Positions 1-8,219 are shown, counted from the stretch's first letter. The stretch is 64,000 nucleotides of DNA from Chloroflexota bacterium (GCA_026707145.1 JAPOXK010000021.1:233588-297587); one strand, 5' to 3'. Notes: a model not told the origin generated them from the sequence alone. Numbers and translations are program-made.

Positions 1-461
1 GCCGCCGTCGCCGCGTCGTCCTCCACGTGGCGGGCCACCCCAAGTTGCTGCGCCACGCGCTCCTTGAATCTTGCGGACACAAGGGCGGTGTTATTGAGCA
101 CAACCCGCTCCACATGCTCCAGTATCCCGTGCCGCCTCAGCCATGCTTCCGTTGCTTTGCGGCCCCTCCAGTTGCGCGCGGTCAGCACGATCACCCGGTA
201 GCGGGTCGCGGCGGCGACGACCGCTGCCTGCGCCCCGGGCATCGGCTCCCGTCCCTGGTACCGTATCCGAAAGTAAGTTTGGATCAGCAGCCGGTCGTGG
301 AGGGAAGGGCGTGGGTCCGGCTCGGGCGCCGTTCTGGTGGCTAGGGCATGCGGGAGAAGATCCGGCCGTCGCTGGATCGTGAAGTTGCGACCCAATGGTG
401 GTGCCGCCAGCACGCCGTCGAGGTCGAACGACAACAATGGCTTCTCGCTTCCAAGCGGCAT
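1..461 (-). CDS. HAD-superfamily hydrolase, partial (C-terminus beyond left edge)
   Basis: This gene is not in the ORF track because it runs off the window; I translated it by hand. The frame from ATG 461-459 stays open for 153 codons to base 1. Residues 11-17 read SFDLDGV, the HAD motif I with the nucleophilic Asp followed by the acid-base Asp. Near residue 95 VLTAR fits motif II (Thr), and HVEDD near the edge fits the acidic motif IV, so a Mg-dependent phosphatase or phosphohydrolase is likely; the substrate is unknown. The upstream epimerase stop (TGA 464-462) directly abuts this ATG, which suggests translational coupling. The ORF 91-489 in the track is a shadow of this gene. Confidence 0.8.
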   Translation of the reverse strand, partial: MPLGSEKPLLSFDLDGVLAAPPLGRNFTIQRRPDLLPHALATRTAPEPDPRPSLHDRLLIQTYFRIRYQGREPMPGAQAAVVAAATRYRVIVLTARNWRGRKATEAWLRRHGILEHVERVVLNNTALVSARFKERVAQQLGVARHVEDDAATA

Positions 462-1433
462 TCAGAGCCACCCACGCGCTCGGTACCACGCGGCAGTCTC
501 CCGTAGCCCTGGATCGAGATCACAGCGCGGCTCCCAGCCCGTGGCCGCCGTGAGGGCTACGTGATCACAGATCCAGCGCTGCCGCATCTCGGTGACCTTG
601 CCACGATCCAGTATCGGCGGTCCCTTGCTCAAGCGCGCTCCAGCCTCCGCCATCAGCGCTGCCCCTACGAACCCCGCCGCGGGTATGGGCAGCACGTTCA
701 CCGAGCGCTCCAGCGCCCGTCCCAGCGCCTCTACCAACTCGCGCCAACTCTGCGGTTTTCCGGGCCCTGCCACGTGAAAACAGGCTGCCGGGACCGGTTC
801 GCTCTCCAGCAATGCCTGAATGCTCTCCGCGAGGTCCCGCGCGTGGATGAGCGACAGACGGTTCTCGCCGCGGCCCATCACCGGCACGATCCGCCACCGC
901 GCCATGCGGAAGAACGGAAGAAGCGCGTTGTCGCGCGGGCCGTAGACGAGCGGCGGCCGCAGCACCTGCACCGCCATCTGGCCAGTGCGTGCCAAGGCCG
1001 CAGTCTCTCCGGCCGCTTTCGAGCGTCCGTAGGGCGAGACCGGCCGCGCTGGCTCCGCCGGATCGCGCGGCTGGCCGTGGTCAGCAGGTCCGTGCGCCGC
1101 AATCGAGGAAACGTACACGAATCGGCGCACGTCTGCGTTCGCAGCAGCCTCCGCGAGCAGCGCCGTGCCCTCTCCGTTCACGCGCATGAAGTGCGCTTCA
1201 CTGCGCGCGCGGGTTAGGCCGGCCAGGTGCACAACCGCGTCCATTCCCCCGCAGGCAGTCGTCAGGCCTGCTCCGATCAAGTCCCCCACCGCGTACTCAA
1301 CTGGCAGGTCCGTCAGGCCGGAGCGATCGCTCGTCGGCCGCACTAGTGCTCGAACGGCATGCCCCGCCTCGCTGAGCGCGCGGGCCGTATGCGCACCGAT
1401 GAACCCACTGGCCCCGGTCAGCAGCACTCGCAT
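462..1433 (-). CDS. NAD-dependent epimerase/dehydratase (extended SDR)
   Basis: The 323-residue protein opens with the Rossmann glycine motif TGASGFIG (residues 7-14) and has the catalytic YxxxK as YGRSK near residue 143, so it is an extended SDR with an intact active site. The family includes nucleotide-sugar epimerases, 3-beta-hydroxysteroid dehydrogenases and CerR-type ceramide reductases. A PLP oxoamine synthase lies 18 bp upstream and a PAP2 protein beyond it, so a lipid ketone-reducing role is possible, but this is inferred from context only. It is followed without a gap by the HAD hydrolase and probably belongs to the same transcript. Confidence 0.85.
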   Translation of the reverse strand: MRVLLTGASGFIGAHTARALSEAGHAVRALVRPTSDRSGLTDLPVEYAVGDLIGAGLTTACGGMDAVVHLAGLTRARSEAHFMRVNGEGTALLAEAAANADVRRFVYVSSIAAHGPADHGQPRDPAEPARPVSPYGRSKAAGETAALARTGQMAVQVLRPPLVYGPRDNALLPFFRMARWRIVPVMGRGENRLSLIHARDLAESIQALLESEPVPAACFHVAGPGKPQSWRELVEALGRALERSVNVLPIPAAGFVGAALMAEAGARLSKGPPILDRGKVTEMRQRWICDHVALTAATGWEPRCDLDPGLRETAAWYRARGWL

Positions 1434-1451
1434 TCAGCCACCTGCTCGCCG

Positions 1452-2729
1452 TTAATCGATGATCCTGTGTTTGCGCGCCAGCTCGCCGAACCGCTCCAGC
1501 GCGCTCTCGATCTGCTCGTCGCTATGCGTCGCTACGTACGATGTCCGCAGCGAGGATTGGCCGCGCGGTACGGCCGGCACGACCACCGCGTTCGTGTAGA
1601 TCCCGTTGTTCAGCAGATCCCGCCAGAACAGCGCAGTCTTGAGCTCGCTGCCGATGATGATCGGAACGATCGGTGTCTCCGTCGCACCGATATTGAAGCC
1701 CATCTCGCGGAGAGCCACGCGCACCCGCGCTCCGATCTCCTTCACACGCACGACCCGCCAGGGTTCCTCTTCGATGCACTCGATCGCCGCCAGCGCCGCT
1801 GCCGCCGAAGCCGGGGGAGGGGCCGCCGTGAAGATCATGGGGCGAGCGAAATGCTTAATGTGCTCCAGCACGTACTTCGGCCCGGCGCAAAACCCGCCCA
1901 CTGAGGCGAGCGACTTGCTAAAGGTTCCCACGACGATATCGACCCCCTCCCTGATCCCGAAGTGGCTGGGTGTTCCCGTTCCGCGCTCGCCCACGGTTCC
2001 GATCGCGTGCGCGTCGTCCACCACCAGCCGCGCCTTGTAGCGTTGGCATACGGCAACGATCTCGGGTAGCGGCGCGATGTCGCCTCCCATTGAGTAGACC
2101 CCATCCACGATGACCAGCCGCCCTGTGCTCTCCGGGAGCTCCCCGAGCACCTCTTCCAAATGTGCGACATCGTTGTGCCGGAACCGCACCGACTCGCCCA
2201 GCGCCAGCGCCGCCGCGTCGTAGATGCTGGCGTGATCCATCTTGTCGATCACCGCCGTCACGCCACGATCAACGAGGGCGGAGATCACACAGAGGTTCGC
2301 TTGATAGCCCGTCGTACAGATCAGCGCCGCTTCCCATCCCAAGAACGAGGCGATCCGCTCTTCGAGCTGTTCGTGGATGACGCTGGTTCCGTTCAGCAGC
2401 CGCGAGCCCGTCATTGATGGGCCGTATCGCTCCAGAGCCTCCTTGGCCGCCGCCAAGACCTTGGGGTGCCGCGTGAGTCCCAGATAGTTGTTGGATCCCA
2501 GCATCAGGACTCGCTTGCCGTCGATAATGGCCTCGGGTCCTTCGTTCACCTCGATCGGCAGGAAGAAGGGATACAGGCCTAAGGCGCGGGCCTGTTCGAC
2601 GAGACGAAAATCCTTGAAGCGCTCGAAGACGTCCGCGCTTGGGGGCCGACTCTGCGGGCCCTCGATCTCATTGAGCGCCAGGTTGGCTATCTCTTCGTTG
2701 AGAGGCGGAGCGCCGTCGGCAGTGGTCAT
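1452..2729 (-). CDS. PLP-dependent alpha-oxoamine synthase, serine-palmitoyltransferase-like
   Basis: The class II aminotransferase fold is clear: GSNNYLG near residue 77, DDAHAIG (the PLP-ring Asp and His) near 240, and the PLP lysine in GTFSKSLASVGGF near 275. The FSKS form resembles bacterial serine palmitoyltransferase more than AONS (LGKAF) or KBL. The family condenses an amino acid with an acyl-CoA and releases CO2. I chose ATG 2729 over the track's 2906 because GGGGAGG lies 7 nt upstream and the longer N-terminus is low-complexity and unlike the family; this gives 425 residues. 2-Amino-3-ketobutyrate CoA ligase remains an alternative. Confidence 0.82.
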   Translation of the reverse strand: MTTADGAPPLNEEIANLALNEIEGPQSRPPSADVFERFKDFRLVEQARALGLYPFFLPIEVNEGPEAIIDGKRVLMLGSNNYLGLTRHPKVLAAAKEALERYGPSMTGSRLLNGTSVIHEQLEERIASFLGWEAALICTTGYQANLCVISALVDRGVTAVIDKMDHASIYDAAALALGESVRFRHNDVAHLEEVLGELPESTGRLVIVDGVYSMGGDIAPLPEIVAVCQRYKARLVVDDAHAIGTVGERGTGTPSHFGIREGVDIVVGTFSKSLASVGGFCAGPKYVLEHIKHFARPMIFTAAPPPASAAAALAAIECIEEEPWRVVRVKEIGARVRVALREMGFNIGATETPIVPIIIGSELKTALFWRDLLNNGIYTNAVVVPAVPRGQSSLRTSYVATHSDEQIESALERFGELARKHRIID

Positions 2730-2874
2730 GGTTCGCGCCTCCCCTGCCGTCCCCCTGAACGCAGCCAAGCGCGGCGAGCGCGCACGGGGCGGATCGGCCG
2801 GCTCCCACGTAGTGTAAGCCGATCCAGCGTATTGACCACCGCGCCACCTGATCTTGGAAGAATACCCAGGATGG

Positions 2875-3648
2875 TTAGACGCGGAGCGCGCGCCTTCTCT
2901 CCCCAAGGAAGGATCGTTGTAGGCAGGCCATGAGACGGGGGATGTAGCGGTAGCGCTCGATCCGCGTCGCGAGCATCATCCCCGCGATTGCCGGAGGCAG
3001 CCCCAGCGCTGCGTCCAGGAAGTAGTGGTTGCCGGTCACGATGATGCTGGTCAGCATCAGTGACGCGATGAGCAGCCCCGCTGCGGCCCCGCGCCGCCCG
3101 CCGAGGATGCGGTACAGCGCCGCGCCGATGATCACCGCGAATCCGAAGTGCATGCTGGGGACCGCCGCGAACTGATTCACGAGGGTTGAGTCGCTGTATT
3201 TCAGGACGAAAGCCGAATCCAGCGTGTCGACGAAGCCCGCAGCGGGTAGCAGCCGCGGCGGCGCGACCGGGAATGCCGCATACCCGATCAGTGCCAGCGC
3301 TCCCGCGATGAAGATCGCGTTGCGCGCCCAACGGTAATCGTCCCCGTGCCGGAATAACGTCCATACGCCGAACAGCGCGATCAATGGGAAATGACCCCAG
3401 AAGTACCAAAGGCTGAAGAAGTGCACGATCAGGTCGTAGCCGAGCAGCGCGATCTGCAGAGGTAATTCGACAAAGATCCCCAGCGCTTGCTCTGTTGAAA
3501 CGATGATATGGGCGTTATCGAAGGCGTCCTCGACACGGCCTGCTGCGAGCGCCCGTGCCAGGTAGTAAGCCCAATACGCCACTATGACTAATGCGACTTC
3601 CCGTCCGAGACGAATCGCATGGCGATGGCGAGAGGCTGCGCGGATCAC
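2875..3648 (-). CDS. PAP2-superfamily membrane protein, Aur1/inositol-phosphoceramide-synthase-like
   Basis: The protein has about 257 residues and about six hydrophobic segments. The C-terminal half carries VPSMHFGFA (about residue 170) and TGNHYFLDAALG (about 208), matching the phosphatase motifs with catalytic His and Asp seen in PAP2_3/Aur1-type lipid phosphotransferases and phosphatases. The track start at 3885 overlaps the upstream gene and adds an N-terminus without family character. I prefer GTG 3648, which has AGGA about 9 nt upstream and precedes the first membrane helix. Its place beside the oxoamine synthase and epimerase suggests lipid head-group transfer or removal, but the substrate cannot be read from sequence. 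Confidence 0.75.
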   Translation of the reverse strand: MIRAASRHRHAIRLGREVALVIVAYWAYYLARALAAGRVEDAFDNAHIIVSTEQALGIFVELPLQIALLGYDLIVHFFSLWYFWGHFPLIALFGVWTLFRHGDDYRWARNAIFIAGALALIGYAAFPVAPPRLLPAAGFVDTLDSAFVLKYSDSTLVNQFAAVPSMHFGFAVIIGAALYRILGGRRGAAAGLLIASLMLTSIIVTGNHYFLDAALGLPPAIAGMMLATRIERYRYIPRLMACLQRSFLGERRRALRV

Positions 3649-3799
3649 CGTTTCGTCCTGAGGAGTGCCCCTGTGAGGCCCGCCTAGAGTATCAGACGGG
3701 CCAAAGTGTGCCCTACTGCTCTCTATGCGCGCAACGGGCTCACCGGGAACAGCGGTTCCTGCTCGAGGCGGCCAAGGGTGAGGATCGCTGCCCAGCGTC

Positions 3800-4144
3800 C
3801 TAAGATTGCTTGCGCCGGCCAGAGCGCAGCACGCGGTGCTCCTCTTCCAAAGCGGCTTTGTCCAGAAAGAGCTGCGCGAAGTCACGTGTGGGCATCGCGG
3901 CCATCGTTTCGTAACGGATGTTCCCGCCAGCGGCTTCCCGGGCCAGGATACGCATCGCCGTCTCCATGTTCGGGCAGTCCAGCGTCACCACGAAGTCATA
4001 GCGCCCCATCGTGGCGTAGGAGCTGAGCACACGCCCGCCGAGTTGCTTGGCGCGCTTCACGGCTTCCTCGTGTCGTGCGATCAGATGGTTGTGGTTCTGC
4101 GCGCCCTGGCTCGTGACCTGGCCGAGCGCGATGAAGATCGGCAT
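3800..4144 (-). CDS. GYD-domain protein
   Basis: This 114-residue protein has the GYD-family layout, a ferredoxin-like single domain with the signature as GRYDFVVTLD near residue 47, followed by alternating strand and helix predictions. GYD proteins are small and of unknown function, widespread in bacteria and archaea. The basic tail (SGRRKQS) is outside the domain. It is divergent from the LysM gene, with an 89-bp AT-richer spacer (TAGACTATATGATAG) that may hold promoters. No partner points to a role. Confidence 0.75.
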   Translation of the reverse strand: MPIFIALGQVTSQGAQNHNHLIARHEEAVKRAKQLGGRVLSSYATMGRYDFVVTLDCPNMETAMRILAREAAGGNIRYETMAAMPTRDFAQLFLDKAALEEEHRVLRSGRRKQS

Positions 4145-4233
4145 CGTTTTCCCCGATCGGCGATCTCGCTTGTGTGATCGCGAGAGCTGAGTAGACTATA
4201 TGATAGTGGTGGTGGCCCTCTTGGAGGCCGCTC

Positions 4234-5046
4234 GTGCGCCTTGACGTCAAAAGCGCAGGCTTTCTTGCCACGGGCGCTTTTCTTCTCCTCCTCATCTTCG
4301 GCATTGGTTGGCCGGGATCGGGCGTCTGGCTCCTCGCGTTGGGGCTCCTGACCCTGTTCGTATCGCTCATCGTCTGGTGGATCGACTCCGCTACCGTCCC
4401 GAATTCCGTGGTGGTCCCCGCCTCAAGCAGCTATAGCCCTCGGGGAGCGCCATTCCGCGGTGGCAACCCTTCCCGCCGATCGCGCCTGCTTTACCTGGGT
4501 CTGCCCGGACCCGACGGCAGCGGTCGCTGGGTGCTCCCCGACTCCGTGCATGTCGCCTTGGTCTCCGGCGCGATTGGCGTCCTCGCCCTCATCATCTTTA
4601 TCGGCGACGCCGTTGGCGGACAAGGCGATGATGCGGCTCCTCCTCCCATCGCCGAGCAGCCCTCCGATGCCAGAGTGATCGACTTCGAAAAGCCAGTCGT
4701 CCCCGAGCTGGCGGCGGCCGTCGATCCCGCTGCTGAGACGGCGGATCTCAGCCGCGATCCTATCGACATCCAAGCGCCGACCAACCCCCAACCAGGGCTC
4801 GCCCGCCCTATTGAGGTTGTGAATGCGCCGCGCGAAACGCCCAACACGGTCCTCTACGAGGTTATTGCCGGGGACACGATCTACGACATCGCCGGTGCAC
4901 TTGGCTCTTCCGTTGACGCGATCATTGAGGCCAATGAGATCGGTGAGTTCGACATCATCCATGTTGGCCAGATCTTGCTCATCCCTCTTCTTGATGAAGA
5001 AGAGGTGGCTGATGCCAGTGGTTCTCCTACGGATCCCGATCCCTAG
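4234..5046 (+). CDS. membrane protein with C-terminal LysM domain
   Basis: The gene starts with GTG 4234, with TTGGAGG upstream. Two hydrophobic segments occupy residues 5-25 and 27-48 and a third lies near 104-124. A Pro/Asp/Glu-rich linker follows, then a LysM domain at about residues 207-252 (YEVIAGDTIYDIAGALG ... IHVGQILLIP). LysM binds peptidoglycan or chitin-type glycans, so the C-terminal part probably faces the cell wall. An acidic tail of about 15 residues ends the protein. No catalytic domain is visible; a cell-envelope scaffold is the safest reading. It is transcribed divergently from the GYD gene. Confidence 0.8.
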   Translation: MRLDVKSAGFLATGAFLLLLIFGIGWPGSGVWLLALGLLTLFVSLIVWWIDSATVPNSVVVPASSSYSPRGAPFRGGNPSRRSRLLYLGLPGPDGSGRWVLPDSVHVALVSGAIGVLALIIFIGDAVGGQGDDAAPPPIAEQPSDARVIDFEKPVVPELAAAVDPAAETADLSRDPIDIQAPTNPQPGLARPIEVVNAPRETPNTVLYEVIAGDTIYDIAGALGSSVDAIIEANEIGEFDIIHVGQILLIPLLDEEEVADASGSPTDPDP

Positions 5047-5152
5047 CACACTGCGCGGTAGCTCCAGCGCCTATGCGGAGAGGGGACGGTTTCGCTGCTT
5101 TTCCTGATTGCCGGAGCGGGATCCGCTGCTTGCAAGGAAGCACGGCCTTGCG

Positions 5153-5926
5153 CTAGCGACCCTTGTAGACGGGCGCGCGTCCTTCCATGAAGGCGCGCAC
5201 GCCCTCCTGCATGTCTTCCGTTCGCAGAATCTTGCGGTAGAGACCCGCCTCGATCTCCAATCCTCGCTGGAAGGCTCCGTTGGAGGAGAGCCCGCCCTCG
5301 TAGGCGGCGCGCTTGTTGTATCGCACCGAGAGCGGCGCGTTCGACGCGATCTCCTCCGCCCAAGCGCGCGCTGTCGACTGGAGTTGATCGGGCGGCACGA
5401 CCGCGTTCACAAGGCCGATCCGGTGCGCCTCGTGAGCATCGATGTGGTTCCCGCGCAGCAACAACTCCAGCGCGAGCCCGAACGGAACGTACCGCACGAG
5501 GCGCTGGGCCTGCCCGGCCGCAGACAGGAGTCCACGGCGCGGCGCCACGCTTCCGATCCGGGCCCCCTCCGATATGATTCGCAAGTCGCAGGCCAACGCC
5601 AGGGCGAATCCTGCCGCCAGGCACCAGCCGTTGATCGCCGCGATCACGGGTTTGGAGATCTGGTCGATGGCGAAGGGGGCATCTGGGTCGGCGCCGTCGT
5701 AGCGTTCCCGCTCGTCTTGCGCCGCATTGGTCCGGACGAGGTCCCGACCGGACGAAAAGGCTCGTCCGGTTCCGGTCACGATCGCCACGTGGAGCGACTC
5801 ATCGGCTTCGAACTCCGGCCAGAAGCGGGCCAGCTCGCTGAACATCGCGGGGCTGAGCGAATTCATCTTCTCGGGCCGATCGAGCGTCAACGTGACGATT
5901 GGCCCGTCGACTTCCGTGCGGATCAT
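5153..5926 (-). CDS. enoyl-CoA hydratase/isomerase family protein lacking both hydratase glutamates
   Basis: The 257-residue crotonase fold is clear: FSSGRDL near residue 57 and NGWCLAAGFALALACDLR near 95 form the CoA-binding and oxyanion region. Aligned by hand with rat enoyl-CoA hydratase, the position of Glu144 (GGGCE) is Ala (AAGFA), and Glu164 (QPE) is also Ala (SVAPRR). A normal hydratase mechanism is therefore unlikely; isomerase, lyase or thioesterase-type crotonase chemistry is possible. Its ATG overlaps the stop of the MoaD-like gene by ATGA, implying coupled translation. The crotonase at 40679 keeps both glutamates. Confidence 0.85.
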   Translation of the reverse strand: MIRTEVDGPIVTLTLDRPEKMNSLSPAMFSELARFWPEFEADESLHVAIVTGTGRAFSSGRDLVRTNAAQDERERYDGADPDAPFAIDQISKPVIAAINGWCLAAGFALALACDLRIISEGARIGSVAPRRGLLSAAGQAQRLVRYVPFGLALELLLRGNHIDAHEAHRIGLVNAVVPPDQLQSTARAWAEEIASNAPLSVRYNKRAAYEGGLSSNGAFQRGLEIEAGLYRKILRTEDMQEGVRAFMEGRAPVYKGR

Positions 5927-6219
5927 GAACGCCCTCCGGCCACGCCGCCCCCTGCTACCGCTGGCACGATACTCACCTCGTCCCCAGCTTGGAGGGCTGT
6001 CTGTAGTCCCTGCAAGAAGCGCACGTCCTCGCCGTTCACGAATACGTTCACGAACCGTCGCAACTCGCCCTTCTCGTCCACCAAGCGCGCCGCGATCCCT
6101 GCGTAGGATTCTTCAAGATTCGCGATCAGCGTTTCGATGTCGGCTGCCTCCGCCGTCACGGCATCCTGATTGCGGGTGATCCCCCGCAGCGGCGTGGGAA
6201 TGCGCACGGTGATGCTCAT
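5923..6219 (-). CDS. MoaD/ThiS-like small modifier or sulfur carrier with C-terminal extension
   Basis: I chose ATG 6219 (MSITVRIPTPLRG) rather than the track's 6327, because AGAGGA precedes it and the MoaD fold starts there. The 98-residue product has the beta-grasp pattern ending in DEVSIVPAVAGG, the normal diglycine position of MoaD, ThiS and SAMP proteins. Here it is followed by GVAGGRS, so the first GG is internal and even the second GG has two residues after it. Activation by an E1/MoeB-type enzyme would need trimming, or the carboxylate is not used. The stop overlaps the downstream crotonase start. Confidence 0.78.
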   Translation of the reverse strand: MSITVRIPTPLRGITRNQDAVTAEAADIETLIANLEESYAGIAARLVDEKGELRRFVNVFVNGEDVRFLQGLQTALQAGDEVSIVPAVAGGGVAGGRS

Positions 6220-6319
6220 CCGTGTTCCTCTCTCGCTGGCGCTATCGCCTTCCTGCTTCACAGGATCATTATGACTGTCTGCCCCTACCATGTGGCTGCT
6301 GACACCATGCCTCCGTTGC

Positions 6320-7342
6320 TCAGACACACTGGAGAGGCCGGCCCAACGCCTGTGCCAGCAGATCGAGGCGCTGCACCAATTCTCCGTATTGCTGCAGCGC
6401 CAGCGACTGCGCGCCGTCGACGAGTGCCTGACTCGGTGCCGGATGCACCTCGATCGCTAAGCCATCCGCTCCCGCGGCGACGGCTGCTAGGGCCAGCCGC
6501 TCTACCAGATCCGCTCTCCCTGCTCCGCGCGCCGGATCTACCAGGACTGGCAGGTGCGTCAGCCCCTTGAGCACCGGTATCGCCGACAGATCAAGCGTCG
6601 CGGGGGTGGAGGAATCGTAGGAGCGAATGCCGGACTCACAGAGCACCAGCTGTTCGTTTCCCGCGTGCAGTACGTGCTCCGCGCTCAGCAGCCATTCATC
6701 TACGGTCGCCGAGAGCCCTCGGTGCAAGAGGATCGCCCGGCCGGTCTCGGCTGCTGCTTCGAGCAGGCCGAAGTTCTGCATATTGAACGGGCCGATCTCA
6801 ATCACATCGACATACGGCGCGATTGTCGCCACCTCGGCGACGCTCGGCACCTCACTCACGACCGCGAGTCCCGCCGCCTCTCCTGCCGCCGCGAGGCGCT
6901 GCAGCCCCTCCTCGCCGGCGCCGCGGAAGGCATACGGCGATTGCCCCGGCCGCATCGCTCCCCCCCACAGCAGGGACACTCCCTGTGCTCTCAGCGATAC
7001 GGCCAGCGCCTCCAGATCATGTCCTTCCTCCACGGCACCCGGGCCCGCCATGATCGTTAAGCTTCCCTCGCTGACGCAGACACTTCCGATCTCGACAGAC
7101 GACGCCGCCCGCGCAGGATCTTTGCTCGCGAGCTTGTAGGATTTGCCAAGTTGCACCACACTGTCGACCCGCGGCAGCGTGCGCATCTCTTGCGGCAACT
7201 CCGGCGCCTGCGGTCCGACAACGGTCACGATGGTCCGCTCTACTCCCACGGTCAGCTCGCCGTGGCAACCGTGCTCTTCCAGAGAGGCGAGCACGCGTTC
7301 TACGTCGGCTTGCGCGGCCTCAGTGCTCATCACGATCACCAT
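6320..7342 (-). CDS. DAHP-synthase (type Ibeta) homologue with substituted active site
   Basis: The 340 residues match the ferredoxin-like-domain type of 3-deoxy-7-phosphoheptulonate synthase end to end: N-terminal regulatory domain (1-75), then a TIM barrel with [25 protein letters not shown] and DGAQSL. However, many active-site positions differ from the family consensus: GPCAVE is GPGAVE (metal Cys to Gly), RGGAFKPR is [13 protein letters not shown] is LLHRG, CERGIR is CESGIR, and DPSHGTGR is DPARGAGR (metal His to Arg). The Glu of IEVHP and the Asp of DGAQSL remain. It is probably not a working DAHP synthase; a new or regulatory function is inferred. The start at ATG 7342 has GAGG upstream. 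Confidence 0.85.
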   Translation of the reverse strand: MVIVMSTEAAQADVERVLASLEEHGCHGELTVGVERTIVTVVGPQAPELPQEMRTLPRVDSVVQLGKSYKLASKDPARAASSVEIGSVCVSEGSLTIMAGPGAVEEGHDLEALAVSLRAQGVSLLWGGAMRPGQSPYAFRGAGEEGLQRLAAAGEAAGLAVVSEVPSVAEVATIAPYVDVIEIGPFNMQNFGLLEAAAETGRAILLHRGLSATVDEWLLSAEHVLHAGNEQLVLCESGIRSYDSSTPATLDLSAIPVLKGLTHLPVLVDPARGAGRADLVERLALAAVAAGADGLAIEVHPAPSQALVDGAQSLALQQYGELVQRLDLLAQALGRPLQCV

Positions 7343-7383
7343 TGGTGAACCTCGTGCTTCTGTGAGGCGGGACCGTCCGACCG

Positions 7384-7662
7384 CTAGTCCACCGCTGATC
7401 CCGGACCTTCGGCTGCCGTCCGCCAGACCAATGCGCAGTCGTCGCAGATCAGGGCTTCCAACACGGACTCCCCGGTCTCCGTGTCTTCATACGAGAGCCG
7501 CAGCGGCGTCCCGCAATCCGGACACAATGGGCTGAGCACGTAGTCGAAGTCACCGCTAGTGATCGCCGTCCGGTGCACCAGCGTGTCGAAGTCCGTCCAC
7601 TCGTCGAAAGGAACGGTCCGTACCTCGTAGTCGGCAGCAGCGCCGGCATTGTCGGTCGTCAT
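7384..7662 (-). CDS. small zinc-ribbon protein
   Basis: This 92-residue acidic protein has two CxxC knuckles, CPDCGTPL near residue 48 and CDDC near 75, separated by about 26 residues. It should bind one zinc in a rubredoxin-like ribbon. No catalytic domain is present and I do not recognise a named family. It lies 41 bp upstream of the DAHP-synthase homologue on the same strand, so both may share a transcript. Such proteins usually serve in RNA, DNA or protein binding, but nothing here fixes the partner. Confidence 0.68.
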   Translation of the reverse strand: MTTDNAGAAADYEVRTVPFDEWTDFDTLVHRTAITSGDFDYVLSPLCPDCGTPLRLSYEDTETGESVLEALICDDCALVWRTAAEGPGSAVD

Positions 7663-7782
7663 GATGCGATACTAGGGTTCTCGGCGCGCACGGTCTGCAC
7701 CCGAAGAGGTGTCGGTCTTGACAGGCGTTCGCGACTTCGCCTCACGCGACGCGCAAGGCCTGGCGGTTGGCTCCCATAAAGA

Positions 7783-7809
7783 GAGCCGGCCCGCAGCGCG
7801 GACCGGCTC
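7783..7809 (-). terminator. candidate rho-independent terminator (minus strand)
   Basis: GAGCCGG and CCGC pair with GCGG and CCGGCTC around an AGC loop, with one C-A mismatch, giving an 11-bp stem. On the minus strand the hairpin is followed by TCTCTTTA, a short T-rich tail. It lies downstream of the minus-strand gene at 7944-8219 and before the gene at 7662, so it probably ends the first transcript. Confidence 0.6.
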
Positions 7810-7943
7810 AAGCGGAGCCCGAGACCCCCATCCCTCAACGATATGCGGCTCCGCCCATCAGCGGGCCGACTTTCGATGCATCCACCGGCGCATGGCTGGC
7901 AGCCTCCTGCTGCCGAAGCCCCGATCGAGCAGGGATGCGGACG

Positions 7944-8219
7944 CTAGGAGGCGTTCCAACTCGCTAGCCGCGCCGCTTCATATGCCTCGCGCACACGTGG
8001 TTCGGCCGTCGCTGTCGATCGCCAGTTCGGCCGCCAGCTGACTGGGTTGTCGACAAAGATGTCCGAATTATTCGCGCGATCCTGCCCCTTGAATGAGTTG
8101 CTGAACCGCTTTCGCTTCCCGCACTTTCGGCAGCGCGCCCAACTCGTTGTGCCTTCCGGTGGGCGGACGAGCCAGTGATGGACGCAGTGCTTCGTCCGGG
8201 TCTTCACCGCTGTGGTCAT
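7944..8219 (-). CDS. small His/Cys zinc-binding protein, family unknown
   Basis: This 91-residue basic protein carries HCVHHW near residue 11 and CRKCGKRKRF near residue 29, a likely CxxH/CxxC zinc site spaced about 17 residues apart. The start ATG 8219 has GGGAGG upstream. The C-terminal part is rich in Arg and Trp and may bind nucleic acid. I recognise the general pattern of small actinobacterial/Chloroflexota zinc proteins but no function. It appears to be monocistronic, with 350 bp of non-coding DNA upstream and a hairpin downstream. Confidence 0.7.
   Translation of the reverse strand: MTTAVKTRTKHCVHHWLVRPPEGTTSWARCRKCGKRKRFSNSFKGQDRANNSDIFVDNPVSWRPNWRSTATAEPRVREAYEAARLASWNAS

Noticed and set aside
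1-344. Plus-strand ORFs 27-344 and 143-382 and the minus ORF 91-489
   Set aside because: They are shadows of the minus-strand HAD gene, which shows DxD, VLTAR and EDD motifs in another frame.
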